Positions 10,517 to 23,800 of a DNA stretch of 64,000 bases are shown here, in pieces; the first letter of the stretch is position 1, and every line of letters starts with the position of its first letter. The stretch covers positions 4,336,457-4,400,456 of the forward strand of contig CM062292.1 of assembly GCA_031216915.1 (NCBI GenBank). Reading direction: 5' to 3'. The translations under genes were made by a program, and so were the position numbers. A model generated the notes under the pieces. That model made no database searches, was not told where the DNA came from, and was given only the letters and a program-made list of their open reading frames with translations. The DNA is from Pictodentalium vernedei (lineage: Eukaryota; Mollusca; Scaphopoda; Dentaliida; Dentaliidae).

Positions 10517-10749
10517 CTTAAATATCAAATTTACGCTGGAAACACAACAAGTCTCCTTATCAGAGCATTCTTCTCCTCATAATCACGTGTCCTCATAGAA
10601 CTAATGGATGGCGATTTCCCAGTAACAAAACGGGCGACGGTAGTATGTGTGATCCTAGCACCCATTGTAGGTTTTCCGCTCTATTTGACTCTGGATTCGA
10701 CATTTCAATCAAATAAATGCAACTTCTAAATCGCTTACACATTTTTTAG

Positions 10750-10927
10750 GATGCAGTCAGCGTGCTTAAACGAGTGGCGGAAAGAATTGGAATCAATTGC
10801 TCCGTGGAATTGCTTGAGGAGGTAGCTGCTGCTTGCCAAATAAATAAAATGAGGGACAACAACGAGAAACGCCAAGATCTGGTGAAGAACCTTACACATG
10901 ATGGTCTTACGCCAATGTATAGAAAAG
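10750..10927 (+). CDS. Cytosolic sulfotransferase, penultimate exon
   Basis: This 178-bp exon lies between the acceptor ACACATTTTTTAG and a GT donor at 10928. It opens in phase 0 with DAVSVLKRVAERIGI and ELLEEVAAACQINKM, matching the helical segment after the YYEDMK motif of SULT enzymes. It ends in phase 1 after MYRKG. The Arg-Lys-Gly of the PAPS-binding RKG motif is built across the splice with the exon at 49937, whose first two bases complete the glycine codon. No stop is present. Confidence 0.88.
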
Positions 10928-11092
10928 GTATTTTGCAATGACTAGGACAGGATGCATATGAAGCACAAAGGTTCTCCGGAAGCCAGAGATAATAAAAATA
11001 AATTAAACATAGTTGTTAAAAAAATAAAATAATTGACAGAGGTGGGTTTTCGGGAAGAGACTGACATTCGAATTGTAACTTCTAATGGATAG

Positions 11093-11341
11093 CTAATCCT
11101 TTACCCAACGAATCGCCCGCATCCGCCTGCGTAATATGCAAATTCAGCAGTTGAAAACATATTATATTTCAACAAGTTTTAACAAAACCATATCATGTGA
11201 CCCCTCGTTGGAACGAGCTCGTCGAGCTCGTTCCAACGAGGGGTCACATGATATGGTTTTGTTGAAATTTGTTGAAAAATTTGAAAAAATGATATTTAAA
11301 ATAATAAATTTTGATATCGTCTGCGTTGGGTAAAGGTCTAA
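11093..11341. mobile_element. MITE family C, full palindrome
   Basis: A near-perfect ~249-bp foldback. The left arm begins CCTTTACCCAACGAATCGCC and the right arm ends in its complement (CGTTGGGTAAAGG). The arms meet at GAGCTCGTCGAGCTC near 11215-11230, with inner arms CATATCATGTGACCCCTCGT. Related pieces lie at 10392, 11845-11866 and 53449. Confidence 0.8.
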
Positions 11342-12685
11342 AGAATGGTAGAACAGTATAAACACTAGACATAAATTTGTTTGAGGCCAGTTTCGTACTG
11401 GGGAGTTCTATAACCCACATAAAAATGGCAATCAGTCGGAATATGAAGGCCAACATTGATTGATTGTTGCAATAACATGATTCACATTAGGACAATGGGT
11501 AATTCAAAATTGATAAATGCATGAGATGAAAAGACTCCGATAACTTTATAACACAATCACAATCAAATAACACATCTCGGACATATGGTTAGTAACGCGT
11601 CAAATAAATACGCGATGTCTATGACGCCGTAACATTGTGAGTGAATTGTTTTCGAAAGTACAAGTGAATTAACGTTCTCTGTTTTTGAAATCGATTATTT
11701 CATTAGTTGGGTACCTAATACGACCAGTGGGTAATTTTTACAAAAATATTTCCGAACAACTAAACATTTTAATTTTTCACATTTTTAAGGAACAATATAA
11801 AAAAAGAGAATTGGTTGACGAGTTTTGGGAATAACCCTGGCCGTTTGCGACCGTTACGCTGGGTAAAGGGTAAATCATACACCACGTGGTAAAAGCTATG
11901 TCAAATTTGTAACGTTTGATATGAGACTTTTCACTAAAATCGAGCCTCGGTATAACTCGGTATAACTCCAATCGATTTAAATGAACGAGGATCATGAAAT
12001 TCACAAAACATCACGACGAATTGAGATCCTCCATATATATACCGGATAATAATACATTGTAATTGCCGAAATTGGAAATAACCATCACATATGATTATCA
12101 ATGAAATTTAGGGCGGTTGGTATTCGACATTTTTGTTTTGCACACGCCTATTACCTTTTTTCATTTCCTTATTTATACATCTGTACGGAACAGATGTTCC
12201 ATACGGATTTCCGTTATCGGACTTCTTTTCCACGTGACGTAATACTAACTAAACTCCGCTCATTTTCCTAACTGGCCAATCGAAACGTCTCATTCTGACC
12301 CAGATCAATTCAAAAGCTGCGGTGATAGACGATACATTGAATGTAAATTGGAAAATCATTTTTGTTCAAATCCACCAAAATAATGAGCCAGTAGGCACAT
12401 AGAACACATTGGAATTCAGGCGACTAGGTCACCACAAAAACCCTGACTGCAAGTATCTCCATTGGGTTCAACCTAACTTTCTTTTTATCACTCTTAGGGG
12501 TTTTAAGGGTCCAGTTGCTAATCCTATTCAGTCAGAAAAAAAACATAAATTGGAATAACAATTGAATAAAGATCATCTAATCTGTGTTGTATTTTCCCTA
12601 TCACGATGCATCGTCTATGGACTCGGCCGATAACGCGACGTATTTGTGCCTTTGCCGGATAAACAGAAGCGACGAGAGTTGTGAG
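11342..12685. other. Intron stretch without recognised feature
   Basis: It holds short chance frames and a small MITE-C terminal fragment (CTGGGTAAAGGG near 11857). No other structure is seen before the 60-bp array. Confidence 0.45.
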
Positions 12686-14949
12686 GGGCACTAGTTGAGC
12701 CCTTATCGCAAGGTAAGGAGCACGGTGGCTCAGTGGTTACGTTAGGGACACTAGTTAAGCCCTTATCCTAAAGTAAGGAGCACGGTGGCTCAGTGGTTAC
12801 GTTAGGAACACTAGTCCAACCCTTATCACAGGGTAAGGAGTACTGTGACTCAGTGGTTACGATAGGGACACTAGTCCAGCCCCTATCACAGGATTAGGAG
12901 CACGATGGCTCAGTGGTTACGTTAGGGACACTAGTTAAGCCCTTATCGCAAGGTAAGGAGCACGGTGGCTCGGTGGTTACGTTAGAGACACTAGTCCAGT
13001 CCTTATCGTAAGGTAAGGAGCACGGTGGTTCAGTGGTTACGTTAGGGACACTAGTCCAGCCCTTATCACAAGTTAGGGAGCACGATGACACAATGGTTAC
13101 ATTAGGGACACTAGTCCAGCCCTTATCGCAAGGTACGGAGCACGGTGACTCAGTGGTTACGTTAGGGACACTAGTTAAGCCCATATCGCAAGGTAATGAT
13201 CACGGTGGCTCAGTGGTTACGTTAGGGACACTAGTTAAGCCCTTATCGCAAGGTAAGGAGCACGGTGGGTCGGTGGTTACGTTAGGGACACTAGTCCAGT
13301 CCTTATCGTAAGGTAAGGAGCACGGTGGTTCAGTGGTTACGTTAGGTACACTAGTCCAGCCCTTATCGCAAGGTAAGGAGCACGGTGGCTCAGTGGTTAC
13401 GTTAGGAACACCAGTATAGACCTTATCGCAAGGTAAGGAGCACAGTGGCTCAGTGGTTACGTTAGGGACACTAGTCTAGCCCTTGTCACAAGTTAGGGAG
13501 CACGGTGGCTCAATGGTTACGTTAGGGACACTAGTCCAGCCCTTATCGCAAGGTAAGTAAGGAGCACGGTGACTCAGTGGTTACGTTAGGGACACTAGTT
13601 AAGATCTTATCGTAAGGTAAGGAGCACGGTGGCTCAGTGGTGACGTTAGGGACACTAGTTAAGCTCTTATCACAAGGTAAGGAGCACGGTGGCTCAGTGG
13701 TTACGTTAGGGACACTAGTCCAGCCCTTATCGCAAGGTAAGGAGCACGGTGGCTCAGTGGTTACGTTAGGGACACTAGTTAAGTCCTTATCACAAGGTAA
13801 GGAGCACTGTGGCTCAGTGGTTCCGTTAGGGACAGTAGTTAAGTCCTTATCACAAGGTAAGGAGCACTGTGGCTCAGTGGTTCCGTTAGGGACACTAGTT
13901 AAGTCCTTATCACAAGGTAAGGAGCACTGTGGCTCAGTGGTTACGTTAGGGACACTAGTTAAGTCCTTATCACAAGGTAAGGAGCACTGTGGCTCAGTGG
14001 TTCCGTTAGGGACAGTAGTCCAGCCCTTATCGTAAGGTAAGGAGCACGGTGGCTCAGTGGTTACGTTAGGGACACTAGTTAAGCCCTTATCACAAGTTAG
14101 GGAGCACGGTGGCTCAATGGTTACGTTAGGGACACTAGTCCAGCCCTTATCGCAAGGTAAGTAAGGAGCACGGTGGCTCAGTGGTTACGTTAGGGACACT
14201 AGTTAAGTCCTTATCACAAGGTAAGGAGCACTGTGGCTCAGTGGTTCCGTTAGGGACAGTAGTCCAGCCCTTATCGTAAGGTAAGGAGCACGGTGGCTCA
14301 GTGGTTACGTTAGGGACACTAGTTAAGCCCTTATCACAAGTTAGGGAGCACGGTGGCTCAATGGTTACGTTAGGGACACTAGTCCAGCCCTTATCATAAA
14401 GGTAAGTAAGGAGCACGGTGACTCAGTGGTTACGTTAGGGACACTAGTTAAGACCTTATCGTAAGGTAAGGAGCACGGTGGCTCAGTGGTGACGTTAGGG
14501 ACACTAGTTAAGCTCTTATCACAAGGTAAGGAGCACGGTGGCTCAGTGGTTACGTTAGGGACACTAGTTAAGTCCTTATCACAAGGTAAGGAGCACTGTG
14601 GCTCAGTGGTTCCGTTAGGGACAGTAGTCCAGCCCTTATCGTAAGGTAAGGAGCACGGTGGCTCAGTGGTTACGTTAGGGACACTAGTTAAGCCCTTATC
14701 GCAAGGTAAGGAGCACGGTGGGTCGGTGGTTACGTTAGGGACACTAGTCCAGTCCTTATCGTAAGGTAAGGAGCTCGGTGGTTCAGTGGTTACGTGAGGT
14801 ACACTAGTCCAGCCCTTATCGCAAGGTAAGGAGCACGGTGGCTCAGTGGTTACGTTAGGAACACCAGTTAAGACCTTATCGCAAGGTAAGGAGCACGGGG
14901 GCTCAGTGGTTACGTTAGTGACGCTAGTCCAGCCCTTATTGCAAGGTAA
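12686..14949 (+). repeat. 60-bp satellite containing a SINE head
   Basis: About 37 tandem units of 60 bp. Each unit carries the pol III A-box-type head GAGCACGGTGGCTCAGTGG of the SINE that follows, plus a 37-bp spacer with GGGACACTAGTCCAGCCC. The last unit runs directly into the intact SINE at 14950. Blocks of units with shared variants (ACTGTGGCTCAGTGGTTCC, and the ACAAGTTAGG units) recur, showing multi-unit duplications. Because 60 is divisible by three, long open frames appear on both strands. They are a by-product of the periodicity, not evidence of a protein. Confidence 0.95.
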
Positions 14950-15268
14950 GGAGCACGGTGGCTCAATGGTTACGGCACTGGACTTCAAAACGAAAGGTTT
15001 ACGGTTCGATCCCCGCCACGGGTAACTGCGTTGTGTTTTTGGGCAGAGCACTTCATCCCGATTGTCCATGTTGGCCCGTTGGCGCTGTGTACTAAGGCGC
15101 ACTGCACGCCGATTGTGCAATTGTCGCCAATCATACAGTGGAGTTAGTACGTTGTGTAGTCTGACAGTTGCTCGCGTTGCTCGGTGGTTCTCTCCGACTT
15201 CCTCCACCTGTAAAACTGTCCGACACGAGGTGAACCTGACTGTCGAACATGTTGTGAAACCCCAAAAA

Positions 15269-15331
<63 letters not shown>

Positions 15332-15332
15332 A
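14950..15332 (+). mobile_element. tRNA-derived SINE, copy 1
   Basis: The head GAGCACGGTGGCTCAATGG (A box) and GGTTCGATCCCC (B box near 15002) are typical of a tRNA-derived pol III promoter. The body contains ACTTCATCCCGATTGTCCAT and GTGTACTAAGGCGCACTGC, shared with the copies at 31721, 41712 and 47618. The 3' tail is (AAAT)n, 15265-15332. The 5' head is fused to the 60-bp array. Confidence 0.88.
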
Positions 15333-15849
15333 TACTTAGTAGGATAGTTTGACCAGTTTATTCACAAGTAAAACCGCTCTGTCGTTTTTTGCTAGGACTT
15401 GCAGCTGTTGACAAAGCAACTAGACCCTGAAAACTTTTTACATTGGAAATCACTAATTCCCAGAGACTTGGGACGTTTTGATTCTTGTTCTATCTGACAT
15501 TTCTCATAGAAAAGAATTTCAAAAATACCAAAATAAGAAATCATTCTTGAGAATATGTTGTGTGCCTGCATTCATATGCAATATGATTTGTCAAACAACC
15601 GGGTTGAGATTCTATTCCAGCATCTTTTCATAACAAAAACACCCGAATGAGTGACGTGTTATTCCTCTACAGAAATTGGTGTGAATAAGGTGAGTTTTTT
15701 TGTATAAATGACCTTGTTGATGACAACTGTAAATTTGAGAATATAGCATTTTTAAGAATAAAAACTATTTATCATTTACTACTTATTCACCAGTCAGAGT
15801 TGTCTAAGGGCCGCCCAAGTCATTAAAATACTTTAGTATAAAGGATATG

Positions 15850-16165
15850 CAGTTAAAACTAGAAGTCCTGTCACGAATAGTGCGCTTATCTAGGCTTAAT
15901 TGCGCGTTGGAATTGCGCGCAATTGCCATATCGAATGGCATCCAAAGCACGGCAGGTTCTCTTGGTTACTCATAGCAAACACAGGCAATGTTTCTGCCAA
16001 TGAACCTCCGTGTTACCCGGAGGTCCATTGGCTGAAACATTGCTTGTGCACAGGCCATATGTACAGAATTTGATAGCTTTACTTAGGCCATAACGCGTAC
16101 ACTAACGCGCATATCAACGTGCTATTTGTGCGCATTTCATGACAGGACTTCTAGTTTTAACTGTA
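15850..16165. mobile_element. MITE family A, copy 2
   Basis: The ends CAGTTAAAACTAGAAGTCCT and AGGACTTCTAGTTTTAACTG are perfect inverted repeats. The central palindrome CTCCGTGTTACCCGGAGG is present. TA follows the right end. Confidence 0.93.
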
Positions 16166-17815
16166 TGCATGATTCTAAGCACTCAACTTGGCACAAGTAA
16201 ACTCTGCCCCGATCCTTAAAGTTGTTTTAAAATCATCACCGAACAATCTTCGGCTGTAAATGTTGGTCAACTTCCTTTCTGTGGATTTCATATCTCATTT
16301 GGCTGATTTTCAGAATACCGTTAAAGTTTTTTCTAGCTTCATCATTACATTACTTTGGCAGTCAATGTGTCTAAATCAGTACTTTGTATACCACCATGTG
16401 TTATTTGATTCTACAAAACACCCAAGAGGTAACGGCATGCAGGAGTTATACATATCTAAGAGACAGGTTGTTGAACGGGGTGAGCCAGAGGTTGATTCAA
16501 CAATTCAGCAATTCAACACTCCTGTTACGGTTAAGAGGAAATGCGATGCAAATCGTCGACGTGTCACAACTGGTCAATAAGAGATTTACATCCTCGCCAC
16601 AGAATGCCTGTTTTGCCCCTTCAATGTTCCAGCTCTGCAAAACAACAGCCATAATGCAACATAAGCTGTTTCATCCATACAAACAAACAGGATCTGATTC
16701 TACAATGTTGGGATATGTGCACAGAACCGCACAGTTTTGCATTTTTCAGCAATAAGGGCACAAACAATACAGGGTTGAGTTGGGCAGATATCTTTCAACT
16801 GCTCACATACCCAATAATCCAACGTGTTGTTTACATGTGAGACCACATTGCTTAGACTTTCTGGAAAGGTGCTCCAGAATATGGAGAATGGTCAATGAGA
16901 CGTAAGCTGTTGTCAGTGGGACAGAACATGAAATCTGTGGATGTGTAATGGTCAGTTGTGATGGCACCAAAGACACCTCTCTCATCCAGAATTCTAATCC
17001 AGATGGAAAATGTACAGAAATGAGATTCTGAAATTTCTTGAGCAACAACACAACACTTCTAGACGATCAGATACCATATGCGATAACACAACACTTCTAG
17101 ACGATCAGATACCATAACCTTATCACCTAAACATGGGTGTTAACCCTAAGGCTATGCGGGATAGTACATTGTTTGTTGTTGATGCCTCGATAACCTTTCA
17201 ATTCTGGTCATGGCATCAGTAATCACCTATCACTACTGTACAAACAATTCATTAAAACCCATTAAAAATCATTAAAACCCCATTATTTCAACCAAATCCA
17301 CTATTGGAACCCATTGATTCTTGTAACAAAATAAGTCATGCATACATGGCTGGCCGATTAAAATACCTCACTTTAATGGCCAATTTCATGTTTTAGCATT
17401 AAAAATGCCATTAAAATGTATTTATTTGTTTCATGTCAATTAAAAAAATAAAATTTTTAATGACGTTTTTTAATGGCCATTGTTTTCAAGAAAGCTAATT
17501 CCATTAAAAGAGAATGTAATAAATTAATGGCCCACAGGATCCACAACGAAAAAATAATGGGCACAAACAAGGAAAATAATCCCCATTAAGTGCAATAAAT
17601 TAGTGCCATTAGAAAATAATAAAAAAAATAATAGGCAATAAAATAAAATAAATAAAATAATGTTGACAATAGTAGCCTTAAAAGAAAATTAATGAGCATT
17701 AAACCATTAAAAATGAAGAAACAATATTAAGAAGAGTGTTAATGACCATTAAGTGTATCAATACATGTAGAAAAAATGTACAAAAATCAGGGTCATTATT
17801 ACTGTTTATTATGAA
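16166..17815. other. Intron stretch, unrecognised; ATTAA-rich from 17230
   Basis: Overlapping open frames at 16260-16755 (+) and 16803-17051 (-) show no recognised domain. A tandem duplication of about 41 bp (ACACAACACTTCTAGACGAT) lies at 17046-17117. From 17230 to 17760 the sequence is dense in CATTAA/TTAATGG motifs, as is the region on the other side of the satellite zone at 36850-37310. Confidence 0.45.
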
Positions 17816-20800
17816 GTGATATTATAGTTAGGACTAGCTATGTAGCTAGTGATATTATAGTTAGGACTAGCTATGTAGCTAGTGATATTATAGTTAGGAC
17901 TAGCTATGTAGCTAGTGATATTATAGTTAGGACTAGCTATGTAGCTAATGATATTATAGTTAGGACTAGCTATGTAGCTAGTGATATTATAGTTAGGACT
18001 AGCGATGTAGCTAGTGATATTATAGTTAGGACTAGCTATGTAGCTAGTAATATTATAGTTAGGACTAGCTATGTAGCTAGTGGACTAGCTATGTAGCTAG
18101 TGATATTATAGTTAGGACTAGCTATGTAGCTAGTGATATTATAGTTAGGACTAGCTATGTAGCTAGTGATATTATAGTTAGGACTAGCTATGTAGCTAGT
18201 GATATTATAGTTAGGACTAGCTATGTAGCTAGTGATATTATAGTTAGGACTAGCTATGTAGCTAGTGATATTATAGTTAGGACTAGCTATGTAGCTAGTG
18301 ATATTATAGTTAGGACTAGCTATGTAGCTAGTGATATTATAGTTAGGACTAGCTATGTAGCTAATGATATTATAGTTAGGACTAGCTATGTAGCTAGTGA
18401 TATTATAGTTAGGACTAGCTATGTAGCTAGTGATATTATAGTTAGGACTAGCTATGTAGCTAGTAATATTATAGTTAGGACTAGCTATGTAGCTAGTGGA
18501 CTAGCTATGTAGCTAGTGATATTATAGTTAGGACTAGCTATGTAGCTAGTGATATTATAGTTAGGACTAGCTATGTAGCTAGTGATATTATAGTTAGGAC
18601 TAGCTATGTAGCTAGTGATATTATAGTTAGGACTAGCTATGTAGCTAGTGGACTAGCAATGTAGCTAGTGATATTAAAGGTAGGACTAGCTATGCAGCAA
18701 GTGATATTATAGTTAGGACTAGCTATGTCGCTTGTGATATTATAGTTAGGACTAGCTATGTAGCTAGTGATATTATAGTTAGGACTAGCTATGTAGCTAG
18801 TAATATTATAGTTAGGACTAGCTATGTAGCTAGTGGACTAGCTATGTAGCTGGTGATATTATAGTTAGGACTAGCTATGTAGCTAGTGATATTATAGTTA
18901 GGACTAGCTATGTAGCTAGTGATATTATAGTTAGGACTAGCTATGTAGCTAGTGATATTATAGTTAGGACTAGCTATGTAGCTAGTGATATTATAGTTAG
19001 GACTAGCTATGTAGCTAGTGATATTATAGTTAGGACTAGCTATGTAGCTAGTGATATTATAGTTAGGACTAGCTATGTAGCTAGTGATATTATAGTTAGG
19101 ACTAGCTATGTAGCTAGTGATATTATAGTTAGGACTAGCTATGTAGCTAGTGATATTACAGTTAGGACTAGCTATGTAGCTAGTGATATTACAGTTAGGA
19201 CTAGCTTTGTAGCTAGTGATATTATAGTTAGGACTAGCTATGTAGCTAGTGATATTATAGTTAGGACTAGCTATGTAGCTAGTGATATTATAGTTAGGAC
19301 TAGCTATGTAGCTAGTGATATTATAGTTAGGACTAGCTATGTAGCTAGTGATATTATAGTTAGGACTAGCTATGTAGCTAGTGATATTATAGTTAGGACT
19401 AGCTATGTAGCTAGTGGACTAGCTATGTAGCTAGTGATATTATAGTTAGGACTAGCTATGTAGCTAGTGATATTATAGTTAGGACTAGCTATGTAGCTAG
19501 TGATATTATAGTTAGGACTAGCTATGTAGCTAGTGATATTATAGTTAGGACTAGCTTTGTAGCTAGTGATATTATAGTTAGGACTAGCTATGTAGCTAGT
19601 GATATTATAGTTAGGGTAGCTAGTGATATTATAGTTAGGACTAGCTATGTAGATAGTGATATTATAGTTAGGGTAGCTAGTGATATTATAGTTAGGACTA
19701 GCTATGTAGCTAGTGATATTATAGTTAGGACTAGCTATGTAGCTAGTGATATTATAGTTAGGACTAGCTATGTAGTTAGTGATATTATAGTTAGGACTAG
19801 CTATGTAGTTAGTGATATTATAGTTAGGACTAGCTATGTAGCTAGTGATATTATAGTTAGGACTAGCTATGTAGCTAGTGATATTATAGTTAGGACTAGC
19901 TGTGTAGCTAGTGATATTATAGTTAGGACTAGCTATGTAGCTAGTGATATTATAGTTAGGACTAGCTATGTAGCTAGTGATATTATAGTTAGGACTAGCT
20001 TTGTAGCTAGTGATATTATAGTTAGGACTAGCTATGTAGCTAGTGATATTATAGTTAGGGTAGCTAGTGATATTATAGTTAGGACTAGCTATGTAGATAG
20101 TGATATTATAGTTAGGGTAGCTACTGATATTATAGTTAGGACTAGCTATGTAGATAGTGATATTATAGTTAGGGTAGCTAGTGATATTATAGTTAGGACT
20201 AGCTATGTAGCTAGTGATATTATAGTTAGGACTAGCTTTGTAGCTAGTGATATTATAGTTAGGACTAGCTATGTAGCTAGTGATATTATAGTTAGGGTAG
20301 CTAGTGATATTATAGTTAGGACTAGCTATGTAGCTAGTGATATTATAGTTAGGACTAGCTATGTAGCTAGTGATATTATAGTTAGGGTAGCTAGTGATAT
20401 TATAGTGAGGACTAGCTATGTAGCTAGTGATATTATAGTTAGGACTAGCTATGTAGCTAGTGATATTATAGTTAGGACTAGCTATGTAGCTAGTGGACTA
20501 GCTATGTAGCTAGTGATATTATAGTTAGGACTAGCTATGTAGCTAGTGATATTATAGTTAGGACTAGCTATGTAGCTAGTGATATTATAGTTAGGACTAG
20601 CTATGTAGCTAGTGGACTAGCTATGTAGCTAGTGATATTATAGTTAGGACTAGCTATGTAGCTAGTGATATTATAGTTAGGACTAGCTATGTAGCTAGTG
20701 ATATTATAGTTAGGACTAGCTATGTAGCTAGTGATATTATAGTTAGGACTAGCTATGTAGCTAGTGATATTATAGTTAGGACTAGCTATGTAGCTAGTGA

Positions 20801-23800
20801 TATTATAGTTAGGACTAGCCATGTAGCTAGTGATATTATAGTTAGGACTAGCTATGTAGCTAGTGGACTAGCTATGTAGATAGTGATATTATAGTTAGGA
20901 CTAGCTATGTAGCTAGTGATATTATAGTTAGGACTAGCTATGTAGCTAGTGATATTATAGTTAGGACTAGCTATGTAGCTAGTGATATTATAGTTAGGAC
21001 TAGCTATGTAGCTAGTGATACTATAGTTAGGACTAGCTATGTAGCTAGTGATATTATAGTTAGGACTAGCTATGTAGCTAGTGATATTATAGTTAGGACT
21101 AGCCATGTAGCTAGTGATATTATAGTTAGGACTAGCTATGTAGCTAGTGATATTATAGTTAGGACTAGCTATGTAGCTAGTGATATTATAGTTAGGACTA
21201 GCTTTGTAGCTAGTGATATTATAGTTAAGACTAGCTATGTAGCTAGTGATATTATAGTTAGGGTAGCTAGTGATATTATAGTTAGGACTAGCTATGTAGA
21301 TAGTGATATTATAGTTAGGACTAGCTATGTAGCTAGTGATATTATAGTTAGGACTAGCTATGTAGCTAGTGATATTATAGTTAGGACTAGCTATGTAGCT
21401 AGTGATATTATAGTTAGGACTAGCTATGTAGCTAATGATATTATAGTTAGGACTAGCTATGTAGCTAGTGATACTATAGTTAGGACTAGCTATGTAGCTA
21501 GTGATATTATAGTTAGGACTAGCTATGTAGCTAGTAATATTATAGTTAGGACTAGCTATGTAGCTAGTGGACTAGCTATGTAGCTAGTGATATTATAGTT
21601 AGGACTAGCTATGTAGCTAGTGATATTATAGTTAGGACTAGCTATGTAGCTAGTGATATTATAGTTAGGACTAGCTATGTAGCTAGTGATATTATAGTTA
21701 GGACTAGCTATGTAGCTAGTGATATTATAGTTAGGACTAGCTATGTAGCTAGTGATATTATAGTTAGGACTAGCTATGTAGCTAGTGATATTATAGTTAG
21801 GACTAGCTATGTAGCTAGTGATATTATAGTTAGGACTAGCTATGTAGCTAATGATATTATAGTTAGGACTAGCTATGTAGCTAGTGATATTATAGTTAGG
21901 ACTAGCTATGTAGCTAGTGATATTATAGTTAGGACTAGCTATGTAGCTAGTAATATTATAGTTAGGACTAGCTATGTAGCTAGTGGACTAGCTATGTAGC
22001 TAGTGATATTATAGTTAGGACTAGCTATGTAGCTAGTGATATTATAGTTAGGACTAGCTATGTAGCTAGTGATATTATAGTTAGGACTAGCTATGTAGCT
22101 AGTGATATTATAGTTAGGACTAGCTATGTAGCTAGTGGACTAGCAATGTAGCTAGTGATATTAAAGGTAGGACTAGCTATGCAGCAAGTGATATTATAGT
22201 TAGGACTAGCTATGTCGCTTGTGATATTATAGTTAGGACTAGCTATGTAGCTAGTGATATTATAGTTAGGACTAGCTATGTAGCTAGTAATATTATAGTT
22301 AGGACTAGCTATGTAGCTAGTGGACTAGCTATGTAGCTGGTGATATTATAGTTAGGACTAGCTATGTAGCTAGTGATATTATAGTTAGGACTAGCTATGT
22401 AGCTAGTGATATTATAGTTAGGACTAGCTATGTAGCTAGTGATATTATAGTTAGGACTAGCTATGTAGCTAGTGATATTATAGTTAGGACTAGCTATGTA
22501 GCTAGTGATATTATAGTTAGGACTAGCTATGTAGCTAGTGATATTATAGTTAGGGTAGCTAGTGATATTATAGTTAGGACTAGCTATGTAGCTAGTGATA
22601 TTATAGTTAGGACTAGCTATGTAGCTAGTGATATTATAGTTAGGGTAGCTAGTGATATTATAGTGAGGACTAGCTATGTAGCTAGTGATATTATAGTTAC
22701 GACTAGCTATGTAGCTAGTGATATTATAGTTAGGACTAGCTATGTAGCTAGTGGACTAGCTATGTAGCTAGTGATATTATAGTTAGGACTAGCTATGTAG
22801 CTAGTGATAATATAGTTAGGACTAGCTATGTAGCTAGTGATATTATAGTTAGGACTAGCTATGTAGCTAGTGGACTAGCTATGTAGCTAGTGATATTATA
22901 GTTAGGACTAGCTATGTAGCTAGTGATATTATAGTTAGGACTAGCTATGTAGCTAGTGATATTATAGTTAGGACTAGCTATGTAGCTAGTGATATTATAG
23001 TTAGGACTAGCTATGTAGCTAGTGATATTATAGTTAGGACTAGCTATGTAGCTAGTGATATTATAGTTAGGACTAGCCATGTAGCTAGTGATATTATAGT
23101 TAGGACTAGCTATGTAGCTAGTGGACTAGCTATGTAGATAGTGATATTATAGTTAGGACTAGCTATGTAGCTAGTGATATTATAGTTAGGACTAGCTATG
23201 TAGCTAGTGATATTATAGTTAGGACTAGCTATGTAGCTAGTGATATTATAGTTAGGACTAGCTATGTAGCTAGTGATATTATAGTTAGGACTAGCTATGT
23301 AGCTAGTGATATTATAGTTAGGACTAGCTATGTAGCTAGTGATATTATAGTTAGGACTAGCCATGTAGCTAGTGATATTATAGTTAGGACTAGCTATGTA
23401 GCTAGTGATATTATAGTTAGGACTAGCTATGTAGCTAGTGATATTATAGTTAGGACTAGCTTTGTAGCTAGTGATATTATAGTTAAGACTAGCTATGTAG
23501 CTAGTGATATTATAGTTAGGGTAGCTAGTGATATTATAGTTAGGACTAGCTATGTAGATAGTGATATTATAGTTAGGACTAGCTATGTAGCTAGTGATAT
23601 TATAGTTAGGACTAGCTATGTAGCTAGTGATATTATAGTTAGGACTAGCTATGTAGCTAGTGATATTATAGTTAGGACTAGCTATGTAGCTAATGATATT
23701 ATAGTTAGGACTAGCTATGTAGCTAGTGATATTATAGTTAGGACTAGCTATGTAGCTAGTGATATTATAGTTAGGACTAGCTATGTAGCTCGTAATATTA

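Noticed and set aside
12894-15207. Long open frames on both strands through the 60-bp array (20-residue repeats)
   Set aside because: The period is a multiple of three with no stop in the unit, so the frames are automatic. They run on both strands, one reads into the SINE, and there is no start context or flanking exon.
16260-17051. Overlapping frames that could be a small gene or transposase
   Set aside because: No domain motif, no splice or poly(A) context, and different frames on both strands are equally long.
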